NCBI GenBank assembly: GCA_023052935.1
Contig: CM041295.1
Location: 109,184,711-109,248,710, forward strand
DNA: 64,000 nucleotides
DNA from: Piezodorus guildinii
Lineage: Eukaryota; Arthropoda; Insecta; Hemiptera; Pentatomidae
Reading direction: 5' to 3'
The notes beneath the pieces are model-generated. The model worked only from the letters and a program-made list of their open reading frames with translations, had not been told where the DNA came from and searched no databases. The translations under genes and the position numbers were made by a program. Positions 49,316 to 60,236 of the stretch are shown one piece after another. Each line of letters begins with the position of its first letter. Positions within the stretch are counted from its first letter, which is position 1.

Positions 49316-49424
49316 ATAATCATATAAAATAATATTAATCATTATTTCATAATCATAACTATAATTAATAATCATCATAATTAATTCTATAATTCTATAG
49401 AATTCTATTCTATAATTCTATAAT
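48858..49424. repeat. 567-bp tandem duplication, copy 1
   Basis: Starts 'tctagaaaattttaatcctt' and runs through the 'caccgggccttcc' block, an A run, a TA microsatellite (49273-49310) and 'aatcatcataatta'. Copy 2 starts 567 bp on and is almost identical, so the duplication is recent or an assembly artefact. Confidence 0.9.
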
Positions 49425-49831
49425 TCTAGAAAATTTTAATCCTTAACTCATTTTTAAATAAAAAAAAGACTGAGCACTTCATATAAAAAGGCTGAGTACT
49501 TTGTATTATTAAAACATAGCTACATTCTGTTTTAACATTTTGTTTGTTTTTTAAGAAACACCGGGCCTTCCAAATTACTCACTCACACATAAATTATTCG
49601 ATTTCTCAAAATATTAATGATAACTGACTAACTTTTTGTAGAAATGTTAATAAAATATTAGAGGGAAATAATACAACTTCCGGCAAAGTGTATTAAATAG
49701 CATTAAAGCGATCACATTTTCTCTCTCAATTTAACGAGTTCGAAAACACTCTTCAATTTTAATACACGATAAAAAAAAAATTAAAAAATTTCTAGTGAAG
49801 ATAAGTTAAAAGGTTAAAAAAAAAAGAAAAA

Positions 49832-49881
<50 letters not shown>

Positions 49882-49948
49882 AATAATCATATAAAATAAT
49901 ATTAATCATTATTTCATAATCATAACTATAATTAATAATCATCATAAT
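49425..49948. repeat. 567-bp tandem duplication, copy 2
   Basis: Near-identical to copy 1. It differs mainly in the A/TA tract (49817-49877) and ends at 'aatcatcataattata'. Confidence 0.9.
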
Positions 49949-50420
49949 TATAATATTAATCATATATAAATAACATTCAGAACACTACCTAAATGAAAGT
50001 AAAATAATGTAGTAAGTATTATTCATTATGTTGTATTTGTTTATTTTATGTTGTATCTGTTTGTATTATTTTTTATGTTCACGATTCATTCAGTACGTAA
50101 AAAGGATTGTTTATGAGTTCCACTCATGACATTATATTTCATATAAAAGAAAATGTCTGCATGTCGTTAATATATATAGTAAAAATGTCATTAATATACA
50201 ATTTTAAATTATTTATTTATCATTTAAATTTCTTAAAAAAACAGCGGCTGGCAATTCTGAGAAGATACTTTCTCCCCAGGCTTTTGCTTGCATCACAGTT
50301 TTTAATTTTAACGAAAGAATAAGGTTGCCAATATTTAAAATATATTTATTTTTAATCTTCTTGCCAATTTCCGTGAAATATGTACAATAATAATATAGAT
50401 CTAGAGATTTTTTTTTACTA
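49949..50420. other. Gene-less stretch
   Basis: Short opposing frames over 50107-50434 have no recognisable domain. Confidence 0.35.
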
Positions 50421-50654
50421 CACTCAATTGTCATATTTAAAGGCTTTTTTTTATTTAAAAAAACATCATTATTTATATTAGTATTAAATTCTCATATAGT
50501 AAAAAATGAAATAACACTTTTGTCAGAGTTTTTAAAACGTATAACGTTAAAGAGCTAAATTCATGTAATTCGATTTATTGTTTTACCCCCAGGTCAAGCA
50601 GAAATAACAGAATAAATAATTTGATGAAATCATTCCTCAAACAACAAAACCCCT
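50421..50654. repeat. ~235-bp repeat, copy 1
   Basis: 'cactcaattgtcatatttaa' to 'catcattatttatatt', 'cttttgtcagagtttttaaa' and 'attcctcaaacaacaaaacc'. Further copies at 51034-51265 and 53925-54160 are followed by an extra ~90 bp ending 'gttactgaggca'. Confidence 0.8.
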
Positions 50655-51370
50655 CACTCCAATTTACTGAAATGTATAAGGGATGCATATGCAGGGAACA
50701 AAAACAGATAAAGCAAGGGATAAACGGAGTAAAAACCTATCTGAAGAAACTCGAAAACTGATAGACGAAAGGGAAAGAGTAAATAGAATCGTCGATAAAA
50801 CATTGGAGCAAAAAGAACAGCATACCGAGGTTTCCAAACTTGTGAGGAAAAAGATTTCTATGGATCAGAGGGACAAGTATTGAGATGCTCAATAAGGTTA
50901 ATGTTAGCCATAGAAAGAGATAAGCAGTTAAATTTCTTGCTTTGTTTGAATTTTCTTAAAATTAATTGCAATGTAATTTGTATTTATCATTTAATTTCTA
51001 AATAATAATGGTGCAATGGCTTAATATAATGAACACTCAATTGTCATATTTAAAATTTTTTTTTATTTTAAAAAACATCATTATTATATTAGTATTTAAT
51101 TCTCATATAGTAAAAAATGAAATAACACTTTTGTCAGAGTTTTTAAAACGTATAACGTTAAAGAGCTAAATTCATGTACTATATTCGATTTATTGTATTA
51201 CCCCCAGGTCAAGGAGAAATAACAGAATAAATAATTTGATGAAATCATTCCTCAAACAACAAAACCACATAATTTCAAACTCAAACTTCACAAACTCCAT
51301 AACCACATAATTTCCTAATTTTAAAATAAATACATCTAAGATTCATTAGATGAAATGAATTTCTGTTAGT
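50655..51370 (+). repeat. ~0.7-kb direct repeat, left copy (contains a LINE fragment)
   Basis: Runs from 'ccaatttactgaaatgta' through a LINE-derived coding piece, an AT-rich linker ('ggtgcaatggcttaatataa'), the ~235-bp repeat and the 'gttactgaggca' end. Partner: 53548-54247. The two copies bracket the 224-bp tandem array. Confidence 0.8.
50683..50885 (+). pseudogene. LINE fragment between endonuclease and RT domains
   Basis: The 66-codon frame contains RSKNLSEETRKLIDERERV and KLVRKKISMDQRDKY. The pattern 'K.LS.ETR.LI..R' with a basic helical stretch ending '(L)IRKKIR.D.R.Y' is typical of the linker upstream of the reverse-transcriptase domain in insect LINEs. No RT motif follows; the frame stops and non-coding repeat takes over. 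Its sister copy at 53553-53760 is frameshifted ('aataggaatcgtcgataaaa'). Confidence 0.55.
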
Positions 51371-51888
51371 TACTGAGGCATCATGAATTACTTTTACATA
51401 ATTTTCATTATCGCCTAGAATAATTACATTAAACTTTTTTTAAAATATAACGGGCTACAACAACAACCCGAGTTTAAAGATCAGTTAGTTCCAAAGGTTG
51501 ACTTATAAACATTGTGCAAAAACATCCCAAATACACAATTATGGTACAAATGGCTAAATATAATGAACATTATAAACCCAAAAATATAACATTTTTAAAC
51601 AATTATCTTTGCCATTGAGCAACATTTACCAGAAGCATTTTTTTTCTAGATATGTTCCATTCTATTTGAAATACAATGCTTTTACAATGTTTTTAGTTCC
51701 AAAGACTTCCCAAAAGTGAGTGTTCCAAAAAAATATATGGACTAGTCAGTCCTGGCAATACGGTGATATAACCGTTTCGGAGCCCAGAAGTAAAGATGGC
51801 GAATTACCCTGAGGAATTTTTACAAGAGACTCCATAGTAAGGAAGAAATAAGTGGTGATGACACACACAATATATTCTACGAAGCAAT
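51371..51888. other. Gene-less stretch
   Basis: AT-rich, nothing recognised. The end leads into the 224-bp array. Confidence 0.35.
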
Positions 51889-53245
51889 GTGTAGACAAGA
51901 TTATCCAACCGTAGTAAGCCTCTTAAGAAAGAGTCTAAAAATATTATATTTTGTGCCTAGAAAAGCCTTTTTCCGAGAACAATTTAAATACGATAATTAA
52001 CTTCTGTGGTTGACAATAAGTCCGTAGCCTGGAGCTAGTCCTTTCTACCTCCAAACCGTTCATATATATGACAGGATCTTCATGAACAATGTTATCTGTT
52101 CGACCACGTACATATGTGTAGACAAGATTATCCAACCGTAAGCCTTTTAAGAAGGAGTCTACAAATATTTTATCTTGTGCCTAGAAAAGCCTTATTCCGA
52201 GAAAATTTTAAATACGCTAATGAACTTATGTGGTTGACAATAAGTCCGTAGCCTGGAGCTAGTCCTTTCTACCTCCAAACCGTTCATATATATGACAGGA
52301 TCTTCATAAACAATGTTATCTGTTCGACCACGTACATATGTGTAGACAAGATTATCCAACCGTAAGCCTTTTAAGAAGGAGTCTACAAATATTTTATCTT
52401 GTGCCTAGAAAAGCCTTATTCCGAGAAAATTTTAAATACGCTAATGAACTTATGTGGTTGACAATAAGTCCGTAGCCTGGAGCTAGTCCTTTCTACCTCC
52501 AAACCGTTCATATATATGACAGGATCTTCATAAACAATGTTATCTGTTCGACCACGTACATATGTGTAGACAAGATTATCCAACCGTAAGCCTTTTAAGA
52601 AAGAGTCTAAAAATATTTTATCTTGTGCCTAGAAAAGCCTTATTCCGAGAAAATTTTAAATACGCTAATGAACTTATGTGGTTGACAATAAGTCCGTAGC
52701 CTGGAGCTAGTCCTTTCTACCTCCAAACCGTTCATATATATGACAGGATCTTCATGAACAATGTTATCTGTTCGACCACGTACATATGTGTAGACAAGAT
52801 TATCCAACCGTAAGCCTTTTAAGAAAGAGTCTAAAAATATTTTATCTTGTGCCTAGAAAAGCCTTATTCCGAGAAAATTTTAAATACGCTAATGAACTTA
52901 CGTGGTTGACAATAAGTCCGTAGCCTGGAGCTAGTCCTTTCTACCTCCAAACCGTTCATATATATGACACGATCTTCATGAACAATGTTATCTGTTCGAT
53001 CACGTACATATGTGTAGACAAGATTATCCAACCGTAAGCCTTTTAAGAAAGAGTCTAAAAATATTTTATCTTGTGCCTTGAAAAGCCTTATTCCGAGAAA
53101 ATTTTAAATACGCTAATGAACTTCTGTGGTTGACAATAAGTCTGTAGCCTGGAGCTAGTCCTTTCTACCTCCAAACCGTTCATATATATGACAGGATCTT
53201 CATGAACAATGTTATCTGTTCGACCACGTACATATGTGTAGACAA
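51889..53245. repeat. 224-bp tandem repeat, six copies
   Basis: 'gtgtagacaagattatccaa' starts at 51889, 52116, 52340, 52564, 52788 and 53012, and 'gtgtagacaag' again at 53236 where the array ends. Spacings are 227 then 224 five times. Copies are about 97% alike; the first is the most diverged. Each contains 'tagcctggagctagtccttt' and 'tatatatgacaggatcttca'. A 63-codon minus-strand frame in the first copy cannot continue because 224 is not a multiple of three. Confidence 0.95.
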
Positions 53246-53547
53246 GTTGCTTGTTAATGGAAAGTTATGTTCTTTAGAATATTTAATTGAGGAAAATGAA
53301 ACAATGGGGAAGAAACAAGGCTGAGAAGAAAACTCTCCGAACGAACGCGCACAAGAAAAAGGGAAATGAGTTTTAGAGCTTCAAGAACATGTAGCTCGGA
53401 TAGGTTTTTTAATAACGAAAAAATAAAAAGAGACCAAAAGTCACCGTGAAACCAACAAAATCACCAAAGGGACTTGTCACAACCACAAGTTGTGCGCTTA
53501 AAAGATGATAAATGATTCTGATATTGACTATATTAGAAACTTATACT
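53246..53547. other. Gene-less stretch
   Basis: Nothing recognised. Confidence 0.35.
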
Positions 53548-54247
53548 ACAATTTACTGAAATGTGAATGGAACAAAAACAGCAAGGGGTAAACGGAGTAA
53601 AAACCTATCAGAAGAAACTCGAAAACTGATAGACGAAAGGGAAAGACTGAATAGGAATCGTCGATAAAACATTGGACCAAAAAGAACAGCATGCCGAAGT
53701 TTCCAAACTTGTGAGGAAAAAGATTGCTATGGATCAGAGGACAAGTATTGAAATGCTCAAAAAGGTTAATGTTAGCCATAGAAAGAGATAAGCAGTTAAA
53801 TTTCTTACTTGATTTGAATTTTCTTATAATTAATTGCAATGTAATTTGTATTTATTATTATTTATTATGTATTAATGTAATTGCTAAGTAATAATGGTGC
53901 AATGGCTTAATATAATGAACACTCAATTGTCATATTTAAAGTTTTTTTTTAATTTTAAAAAACATCATTATTATATTAGTATTTAATTCTCATATAGTAA
54001 AAAATGAAACAACACTTTTGTCAGAGTTTTTCAAACGTATAACGTTAAAGAGCTAAATTCATGTACTATATTCGATTTATTGCTTTGCCCCAAGATCAAG
54101 CAGAAATAACAGAATAAATAATTTGATGAAATCATTCCTCAAACAACAAACCCCCTCACTCCATAACCACATCATTTCCGAATTTTAAAATAAATACATC
54201 TAAGATTCATTAGATGAAATGAATTTCTGTTAGTTACTGAGGCATTT
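53548..54247 (+). repeat. ~0.7-kb direct repeat, right copy
   Basis: Same order as 50655-51370: decayed LINE linker (frameshifted), AT-rich linker, ~235-bp repeat and the 'gttactgaggca' end, with a few percent divergence. The minus-strand frame at 53839-53546 is antisense to the LINE relic. Confidence 0.8.
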
Positions 54248-55378
54248 TAACTTTCAATGAAAGAAGGTCGGTAAGCAGGGACGATTCCTGTATGAAACGA
54301 AGTCTGTTTAAAAGGAGACACAATTAAGACGTTATTTCCCAAGTGCAATCGTGGCTAAAGGCAAACTTGGGTTTTTGTTACTTAAAGATATGTTTAAACG
54401 CTAAGATATGTTATAATAGTGTTCTGTATCGTACATAAGGAAAGTCCGGATCGAACAGTGCAGACAGATGACAGATGCAGCAGAACGAAACGAAGGAAGG
54501 AGGCTGAATCATTAGTTCTCCATGAACGAGCTTAAGCAGTCCAGGATCCAAGTAGTAGTAATATGTGATAATAAGCTGTGAGACAGCAGTGAAAAAAAAG
54601 TGATCTGCTTAACATTAAAAATTTGGAAATCAAAAGGCACTAGATTCGAGAAGACTAGCAAAAATGTGTCCAGTCCGCCCTCACTCAAGACGGCCATCTC
54701 AAGGAACTTAACATAAAAAAATAATCAAGATGGAGCTATAAGTATATCTGATAATTAACCAAATAAGTGATTTAAAGAAATCAAATCAAATTCAAGTTAT
54801 AATATTTTTCAAATTTAAGCTCATAATATATTTAAATTAAATCCGAAATATCTGATATTGAGTTCAAGAAGAAACAATAAACAATCCTAAGAAAAAGGAA
54901 TATTTTTACTCATAAAAATATTTAAATAAAAAGTTTATTTTTCACTCACAGTTTAGTGGAGTAACTCTTAAACCATGACCAAGAGGTCCGCTTACAGAGA
55001 GCTGCAAAAAAAGGAAAACAATTAATAACCATAAATTTTTATTTTCAATATTTTATTAATCAATATTTCTTCTTCTATTTCTTTTAGTTATTGATCAAAT
55101 TCTTTTATATTTCACACTTTATTTTATCACTTTCAACCATGAGACGGCAGCAATTATTTAAAAAAGAACAAAACTGAAAGCATCTTAACGAAAGAGACTG
55201 TGAAAATTCGGGATATAAACTGTAAAGAGAGAGTGAAATGCTTTATTTATTTGGCAATGCTGCCTAAATACATCGGGTTGCTTATATAACACAGCATACT
55301 TATCAATCACTAGGACATATTTTACATACATTTTCTATTTTTTTCCCCTATTCCTATACAGATTTATAATATTTACAA
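54248..55378. other. Gene-less stretch
   Basis: No recognised gene. Words 55225-55300 ('tttatttatttggcaatgct', 'acatcgggttgcttatataa') may belong to the 3' end of the minus-strand LINE that follows, but this is a guess. Confidence 0.35.
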
Positions 55379-55398
55379 TTTTTTTTTTTTTTTTTTTT
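55379..55398 (-). repeat. T run, possible poly(A) of the minus-strand LINE
   Basis: Twenty T on the plus strand lie about 80 bp downstream (in minus-strand sense) of the stop codon of the LINE pseudogene at 55476-56153. Confidence 0.5.
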
Positions 55399-55475
55399 CA
55401 CTTTTAGCCATTTACATTATTTTATTTTGTTTCTCTCTACCACTATATAGTAAATTTAGACCTTTGGTGTGCACA

Positions 55476-56153
55476 TTACATATACAAAATATAATCACAT
55501 TCACCATTTAATTGCCATACAGGTAGGTGATGGTGGATAATCTCCAGGGAGTCCAAAATCACATTTTCTGCAAACACCGCTATATCTCCTATATCGACAC
55601 CCAGGTCTTTCAAAAATCTCCTTGTGCTTCCAGGGATCGCTTCGCGAGACCCAAACCATATACCTCTAACGGAGAACTGTCTCTCGCCAAATGTCTCGCG
55701 GAACTTTACTTTTAGGAAAGGGATGCATTTCTCTTCTCCCTTTTCCACCTGCTTGATCGAACGGTAGGGTCCAGGATCATTGCAGTAGTTCCGTTCTTCG
55801 GGAATTTCAACGATGTCTGAGTACCTAACTGATCCGTCCGTATCAATGCAGTAGACCTTGTCAAAACAGGTGAAATCTTTTTCCCTGAGGAGCTTTGTTA
55901 ATTCGTTCTTAACCCTGTGGCGCCGACGCGTGATGAGTAGGGAGTTGTTGGGGCAATTTCCCAGCACATGGGCTTGTGTTTCAGGCTCTCTGCCGCATTT
56001 GCGACAGAGGGAGCCAAAAAAAAAAAAAAAAAAAACTCTTGGTTTTGCCGTCTTCCTGAAGAACGTAAAATTGTGGTCCTGTGTCTGTGCGATCACTAGT
56101 CTATTAAACCTAGATTGCCAAAAAAAAAAAGCACCCACTGTAGAATCGTCCAA
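55476..56153 (-). pseudogene. R2-type LINE C-terminal fragment (CCHC finger + restriction-like endonuclease region)
   Basis: The 225-codon frame holds CRKCGREPETQAHVLGNCP at residues 50-68, i.e. C-x2-C-x8-H-x4-C. This is the zinc finger that precedes the endonuclease in R2-type non-LTR elements. After it come DGSVRYSDIVEIPEE (position of the 'R.D' endonuclease motif), CIPFLKVKF, RGIWFGSREAIPGSTRRFLK and DLGVDIGDIAVFAE, the usual order of the C-terminal domain of these polyproteins. The N-terminal 46 residues are interrupted by a 20-base homopolymer (56016-56035) encoding poly-Phe, and no RT domain is present upstream. In an intact element this domain nicks target DNA to prime reverse transcription. 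The copy is 5'-truncated and probably dead. Confidence 0.65.
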
Positions 56154-56263
56154 TTAGCCGCCACAGTTGCATAAAATGGCGTGAAAAGACTAAACTAAGT
56201 CATTTTTGAGAGATAACATAATATATAGTACATGTATAATACATGTATAATAAACACACACAC

Positions 56264-56327
<64 letters not shown>

Positions 56328-56779
56328 ATATATATATACACGTAGATAATATATATACACAAATTTTATTTTGCACTGCATTGCGACCTTTACCGAACGG
56401 CAGTCTTATCATTTTGTTATCATAAAATGAAAATTTTCGTTGACTTGTTGGATTCAAGTGAAATGACTTTTAAGGGACCTGCTAATCTTCCTTTACAATG
56501 AAAGAGTAAAAGTAAATCTACGTCATGTAAATCATTTTATGTACAATGTAAAGCATGTGATGACCTTCTGAAGTTGTGACCTTCCGTCCTTAATACGTAT
56601 AGCGGCGCCTGCTGGCGTAGCAAATTTTGCAATTCGAAGCGAGTTATTTATGATAACGGTTTTTTTTTTGTTTTTTATAACAATATAATTGCGGATCCGA
56701 CCGAGATATTCAATAAATTTAAACAACACTTTGACGGTATTCTAAATAATAATCAACCCCTCCGAATATCAGAGCGATG
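56154..56779. other. Gene-less stretch with a microsatellite
   Basis: An (AC)n(TA)n microsatellite occupies about 56250-56330, and frames across it are artefacts. The remainder shows nothing recognised, apart from a GC-rich word 'agcggcgcctgctggcg' near 56600. Confidence 0.45.
56250..56330. repeat. (AC)n(TA)n microsatellite
   Basis: A long TA run preceded by ACACACAC. Confidence 0.95.
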
Positions 56780-57876
56780 AGCCATGACGCACCGAGTAAG
56801 GAGGAAGTCGAAATAGCGAAAGGAAAATTAAAACTTTATAAAGATGCAGAAGATGACAACATCACGAATGAATTAATCAAGGCGTGTGGGGAAGCGGGCG
56901 TTTTTAAAATACATGTTGTAGTTAAAAAGATCTGATAAAATGAAAAAAATGCCCGAAGTATGGAAAGAATCAATTCTTATTCCGATTCATAAAAAAGCAT
57001 TGTACGGATTGTAACAACTATTGTGGGATCTCTCTTCTACCAGTATGTTATAAAATATTCTCGTCAATACTAACTAGCCGAATCACGGAATACGACGGAG
57101 AAATTATCAGAGACTGCCAATGTGGTTTTAGGCGAAATCGCTCGACTATCAATCAAATATTTTCCTTATGGTTGGAATACAACGGTGTAACCATTAACTT
57201 TATACTGATTTTAGAAAGGCTTATGATTTCATAGACCGTCAGAAGCTGTATAACATAACATCATGATTGAACAGGAAATACCTAGAAAGTTAGTTAACCT
57301 GGTAGAGATGTGTTAGAATCGGTCAAAATTACTCCGTGAGATTTGAGGTGCTATCGGGTTTGAAACCGGGTGAACTCCCGTTCACGTGTTTCATTTTAAT
57401 ATAGCATTAGAATATGTCATAGCAAAGGTGACGTGTACCGCGAAAGGTTTAATCTGGGTGATCAAATTCCAGTTCTGGGATACGCAAATGTATAATTTGG
57501 TACTGCAAGGTGAAGACACGAAAACTATACAACTAAATACAAGTGCATTTATAAAAACAGGTAAAGAAATAGGGCTCTTACGAACCTTGGTTATATTGAT
57601 ATATCAGAACATAATTTTAAACCCGTGGGGTTCAATGATAACAAGAAAAAATGAAATCCAGGAGGAAATATGGTCAAATGCAGGAAATGCGTATTATTAT
57701 TTAGTTGCGAAATTACTAAGTAGGCGTCCAAAAGGTAGGCCGAAGCGTCGATGCGGAGATTGTGTTGTCTGTTCTGGGGGGCTTGGGCTTGAACGGTAAT
57801 CATTGGACGAATCTCTGTCGGCAGTTTGTTGGTTTTGGCATAGAACCTTCGGGTTTTAACTATTATTATTATTATT
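56780..57876 (+). pseudogene. LINE reverse transcriptase pseudogene with 3' (ATT)n tail
   Basis: RT blocks appear in order across several frames: SHDAPSKEEVEIAKGKLK and DNITNELIKACGEAG; MPEVWKESILIPIHKK; GISLLPVCYKIFSSIL; CQCGFRRNRSTINQIFSLW; DRQKLYN and IEQEIPRKLVNLVEMC; FNIALEYVIAKV. The catalytic box reads 'gggatacgcaaatgta' (YAN V), so the expected YADD is lost. VLQGEDTKTIQLNTSAFIKT and NAGNAYYYLVAKLLS follow, then an internal deletion joins directly to RRPKGRPKRRCGDCVV, the C-terminal block. It ends with a TATTATTATTATTATT tail (57861-57876), as in CR1/Jockey-type LINEs. At least five stops or frameshifts; non-functional. Confidence 0.8.
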
Positions 57877-58933
57877 TGTGGTTTATGGTATGCTCTTAAT
57901 AACAGAGTAAATTATTACATATATCGAAAGATCATAAAAATTTCTTTTAAATTTAATAACCCCATCGATTTATTGAAATTAAATAAATATTAAGTTGTTT
58001 TAACGATAAATAGATTGTTGTTTTTTTTAAATAGTTGTTTAATCAGGAAATACGTGTTTAAAAATTATTGAGACACAATGGCCAAAGAGCCCTCAGGGTA
58101 AGGGTGGGTGGTATATTGTGGTTCCAGATGACAAATTGAGGCAACCGATCGAAGAATCCTTGTCGAACACAAAGGGCATTCTTCCCCAGGTGCCCCAGTT
58201 TATTTATTGCCGTCAACATTAACCTCAGTCTTGAGACCCACTTACCCAAATCAAACCCATCCTCTTCAGTAGGGCTAATTACCTAAACGTCTAGATAATA
58301 CTTTTATCTAACTAGACTGCCAATTTTTTTTTATTCATTAGGATATCAACATTAATTAAGAAATAATTAGTTCCGTTGGTTATTTCCATCATTGAGAGTG
58401 TATTAAATTATTTCAATAATTAATCAGAGTCTTAGAGTGAATTTATTAATAATCCTCCCTCCCCCCCACCATACTTTACTATCAGCTTCCGCAAACTAAA
58501 ATCGATAAGCTAACTTAGAACTCACTGGCTGATAAAGCACGAAAAGGTCTAATTGACTATTTTAAAGGATATGCCCGATATTAACATTTTAAGAGTGTTT
58601 TAATAATTTGTTTTTTAATTTAAATTAAATTCGCCATTTTCGCCGAATGGATTCTTAACATTTGACATATCTTGTAATAAGATACGATTCAAAATATTTT
58701 ATTGGTAATTAGGATTACCGGCCTCATTTATAGTTAATGTGATATCAAGGGTTTAGGGTAGCGGGGTTCCTATAGGGTTTCTTAAAAGGTAGAAGCTAGT
58801 AGGGTCCTTGCAGCTTCAAGCTTTGCAGTCAGTTATAAGCTACTGAAGAAGCGATTTTTTTCTATTCAGATTTATTTTTTAATAGTCCTAAATGCGAATC
58901 ATATCAAGTTTAAATCAAATAGTATATATGTAG
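57877..58933. other. Gene-less stretch
   Basis: Mostly AT-rich. 58058-58260 is a more balanced patch with a 63-codon minus-strand frame (MGKWVSRLRLMLTAINKLGH) that I do not recognise. It could be part of an interspersed repeat. Confidence 0.35.
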
Positions 58934-59107
58934 TATGTATATTTTATATTTATATTTATATATATACAAATTTAAATGTATAAAATAGGTTCAAGAAATT
59001 ATAAAGTTGACTAAAACATTATGAATTTATTATGAGTTTGACACATAAAATGGCTTTCAAATTAATTTTTTTGATTTACTGTAAAAAAACTTATAATTAT
59101 ATGTTTG
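58934..59107. repeat. ~180-bp direct repeat, copy 1
   Basis: 'gtatgtatattttatattta', 'aaataggttcaagaaattat' and 'cataaaatggctttcaaatt' recur in order at 59346-59530. Confidence 0.85.
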
Positions 59108-59345
59108 TATAATTATAATTATAATTATATATGTATGTAAATATAATTACATTACAATTACAATTACAAATATAAATACATATATAAATAATATATAAAT
59201 ATATATAATATATAAATAAATATATATAATATATAATAAATATAATATAATATAATATAATATATAATAAATATATATAATATATAAAATATATAAATAA
59301 ATACAAATATAAATACATACAATTACATACTTATAATTATATATG
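59108..59345. repeat. TAA/TATAA-rich simple-sequence block
   Basis: Iterated 'ataattataatta', 'aataaatatatataatat' and 'tataatataatataatat' words. The 73-codon Tyr/Ile-rich minus frame is low-complexity artefact. Confidence 0.85.
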
Positions 59346-59530
59346 TATGTATATTTTATATTTATATTTATATATATACAAATTTAAATGTATAAAATAG
59401 GTTCAAGAAATTATAAAGTTGACTAAAACATTATGAATTTATGAGTTTGACACATAAAATGGCTTTCAAATTTAAACACTTAATTTTAATTTTTTTGATT
59501 TACTGTAAAAAAACTTATAATTATATGTTT
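59346..59530. repeat. ~180-bp direct repeat, copy 2
   Basis: Matches 58934-59107 with a small insertion ('tttaaacac') and a deletion. The pair flanks the AT-rich block. Confidence 0.85.
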
Positions 59531-60213
59531 TGAATCTTAAAGATAAATTAAATTTTAAATTGATTTGGGATTATTGTTATTTAGTAAATTACAATATTAT
59601 ATGTCTATTGATTAAAAACTATATGAATTAAAAAAATTACTTAAAGTACAAATATTCGTTTCTCATCGGTAAAATTTGGCCGAATTAATTTACATTAAAT
59701 ATAATTTACATGAACATATTTTATTGTTGTTATTGACTAAATTATAAATTAGACTACTATAAATTAGTTTTATTGACTTTAAATATTGGCAAGGTTAAGG
59801 TCGGTGATATAATTTTTCTCATCAATGTATGAAGATTGCGAGTTTGGGACAATTTATGTATTTATGAAATATAGAAATAAATTACTTACCTTGATTTTTT
59901 ATGGTAAGTAGCAGGTTTGTAATATTTATTTGTTTAATTAGCTTGCTAGCATGTAGTACGAACACGAAGTGTATCATCTGAGAGACAAGTACAATGTAAC
60001 TGGGTAGCAAAAACAATGTGTTAGTCGTCGTAGCCCGTAGGATTCTTAGAACGCAGAACAAATTGAATGATTCTTAGAACGCAAAACAATGATTTTTATA
60101 TATATAGAATTTAACCTAATTGTAAAAGTCGGGACTTTTGAAAAACATCGCGGGACTCAGGATGAATTTTAAAAAATCGGAACTGTCCCGCCAAAAGCGT
60201 TGACGACAGCGAT
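59531..60213. other. Gene-less AT-rich stretch
   Basis: No gene seen. 'gattcttagaacgcagaaca' and 'gattcttagaacgcaaaaca' near 60049 and 60071 are a short tandem duplication. Confidence 0.4.
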
Positions 60214-60236
60214 GACAGCGCCATCTAGCGGCCAAG
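60214..60236 (-). promoter_or_regulatory. CTCF-like insulator motif
   Basis: On the minus strand the site reads TTGGCCGCTAGATGGCGCTG. It agrees with the conserved CTCF core (CCASYAGRKGGCRS) at nearly every position, the exception being G for A in the fourth core position. CTCF is conserved in most insects, where it binds insulators and domain borders. Binding is inferred from the motif only; a chance match or a transposon-borne copy is possible. Confidence 0.4.

Noticed and set aside
51944..52135. 63-codon minus-strand frame in the first 224-bp repeat as a gene
   Set aside because: It cannot extend through the array (224 is not a multiple of three) and no family is recognised.
55527..56157. 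Plus-strand frames at 55527-55715 and 55858-56157
   Set aside because: Antisense to the R2-type LINE fragment, which has recognisable motifs on the minus strand.
56190..56457. Tyr/Ile-rich frames
   Set aside because: Translation of the (AC)n(TA)n microsatellite.
59097..59318. Tyr/Ile-rich 73-codon frame
   Set aside because: Translation of the AT-rich simple-sequence block.
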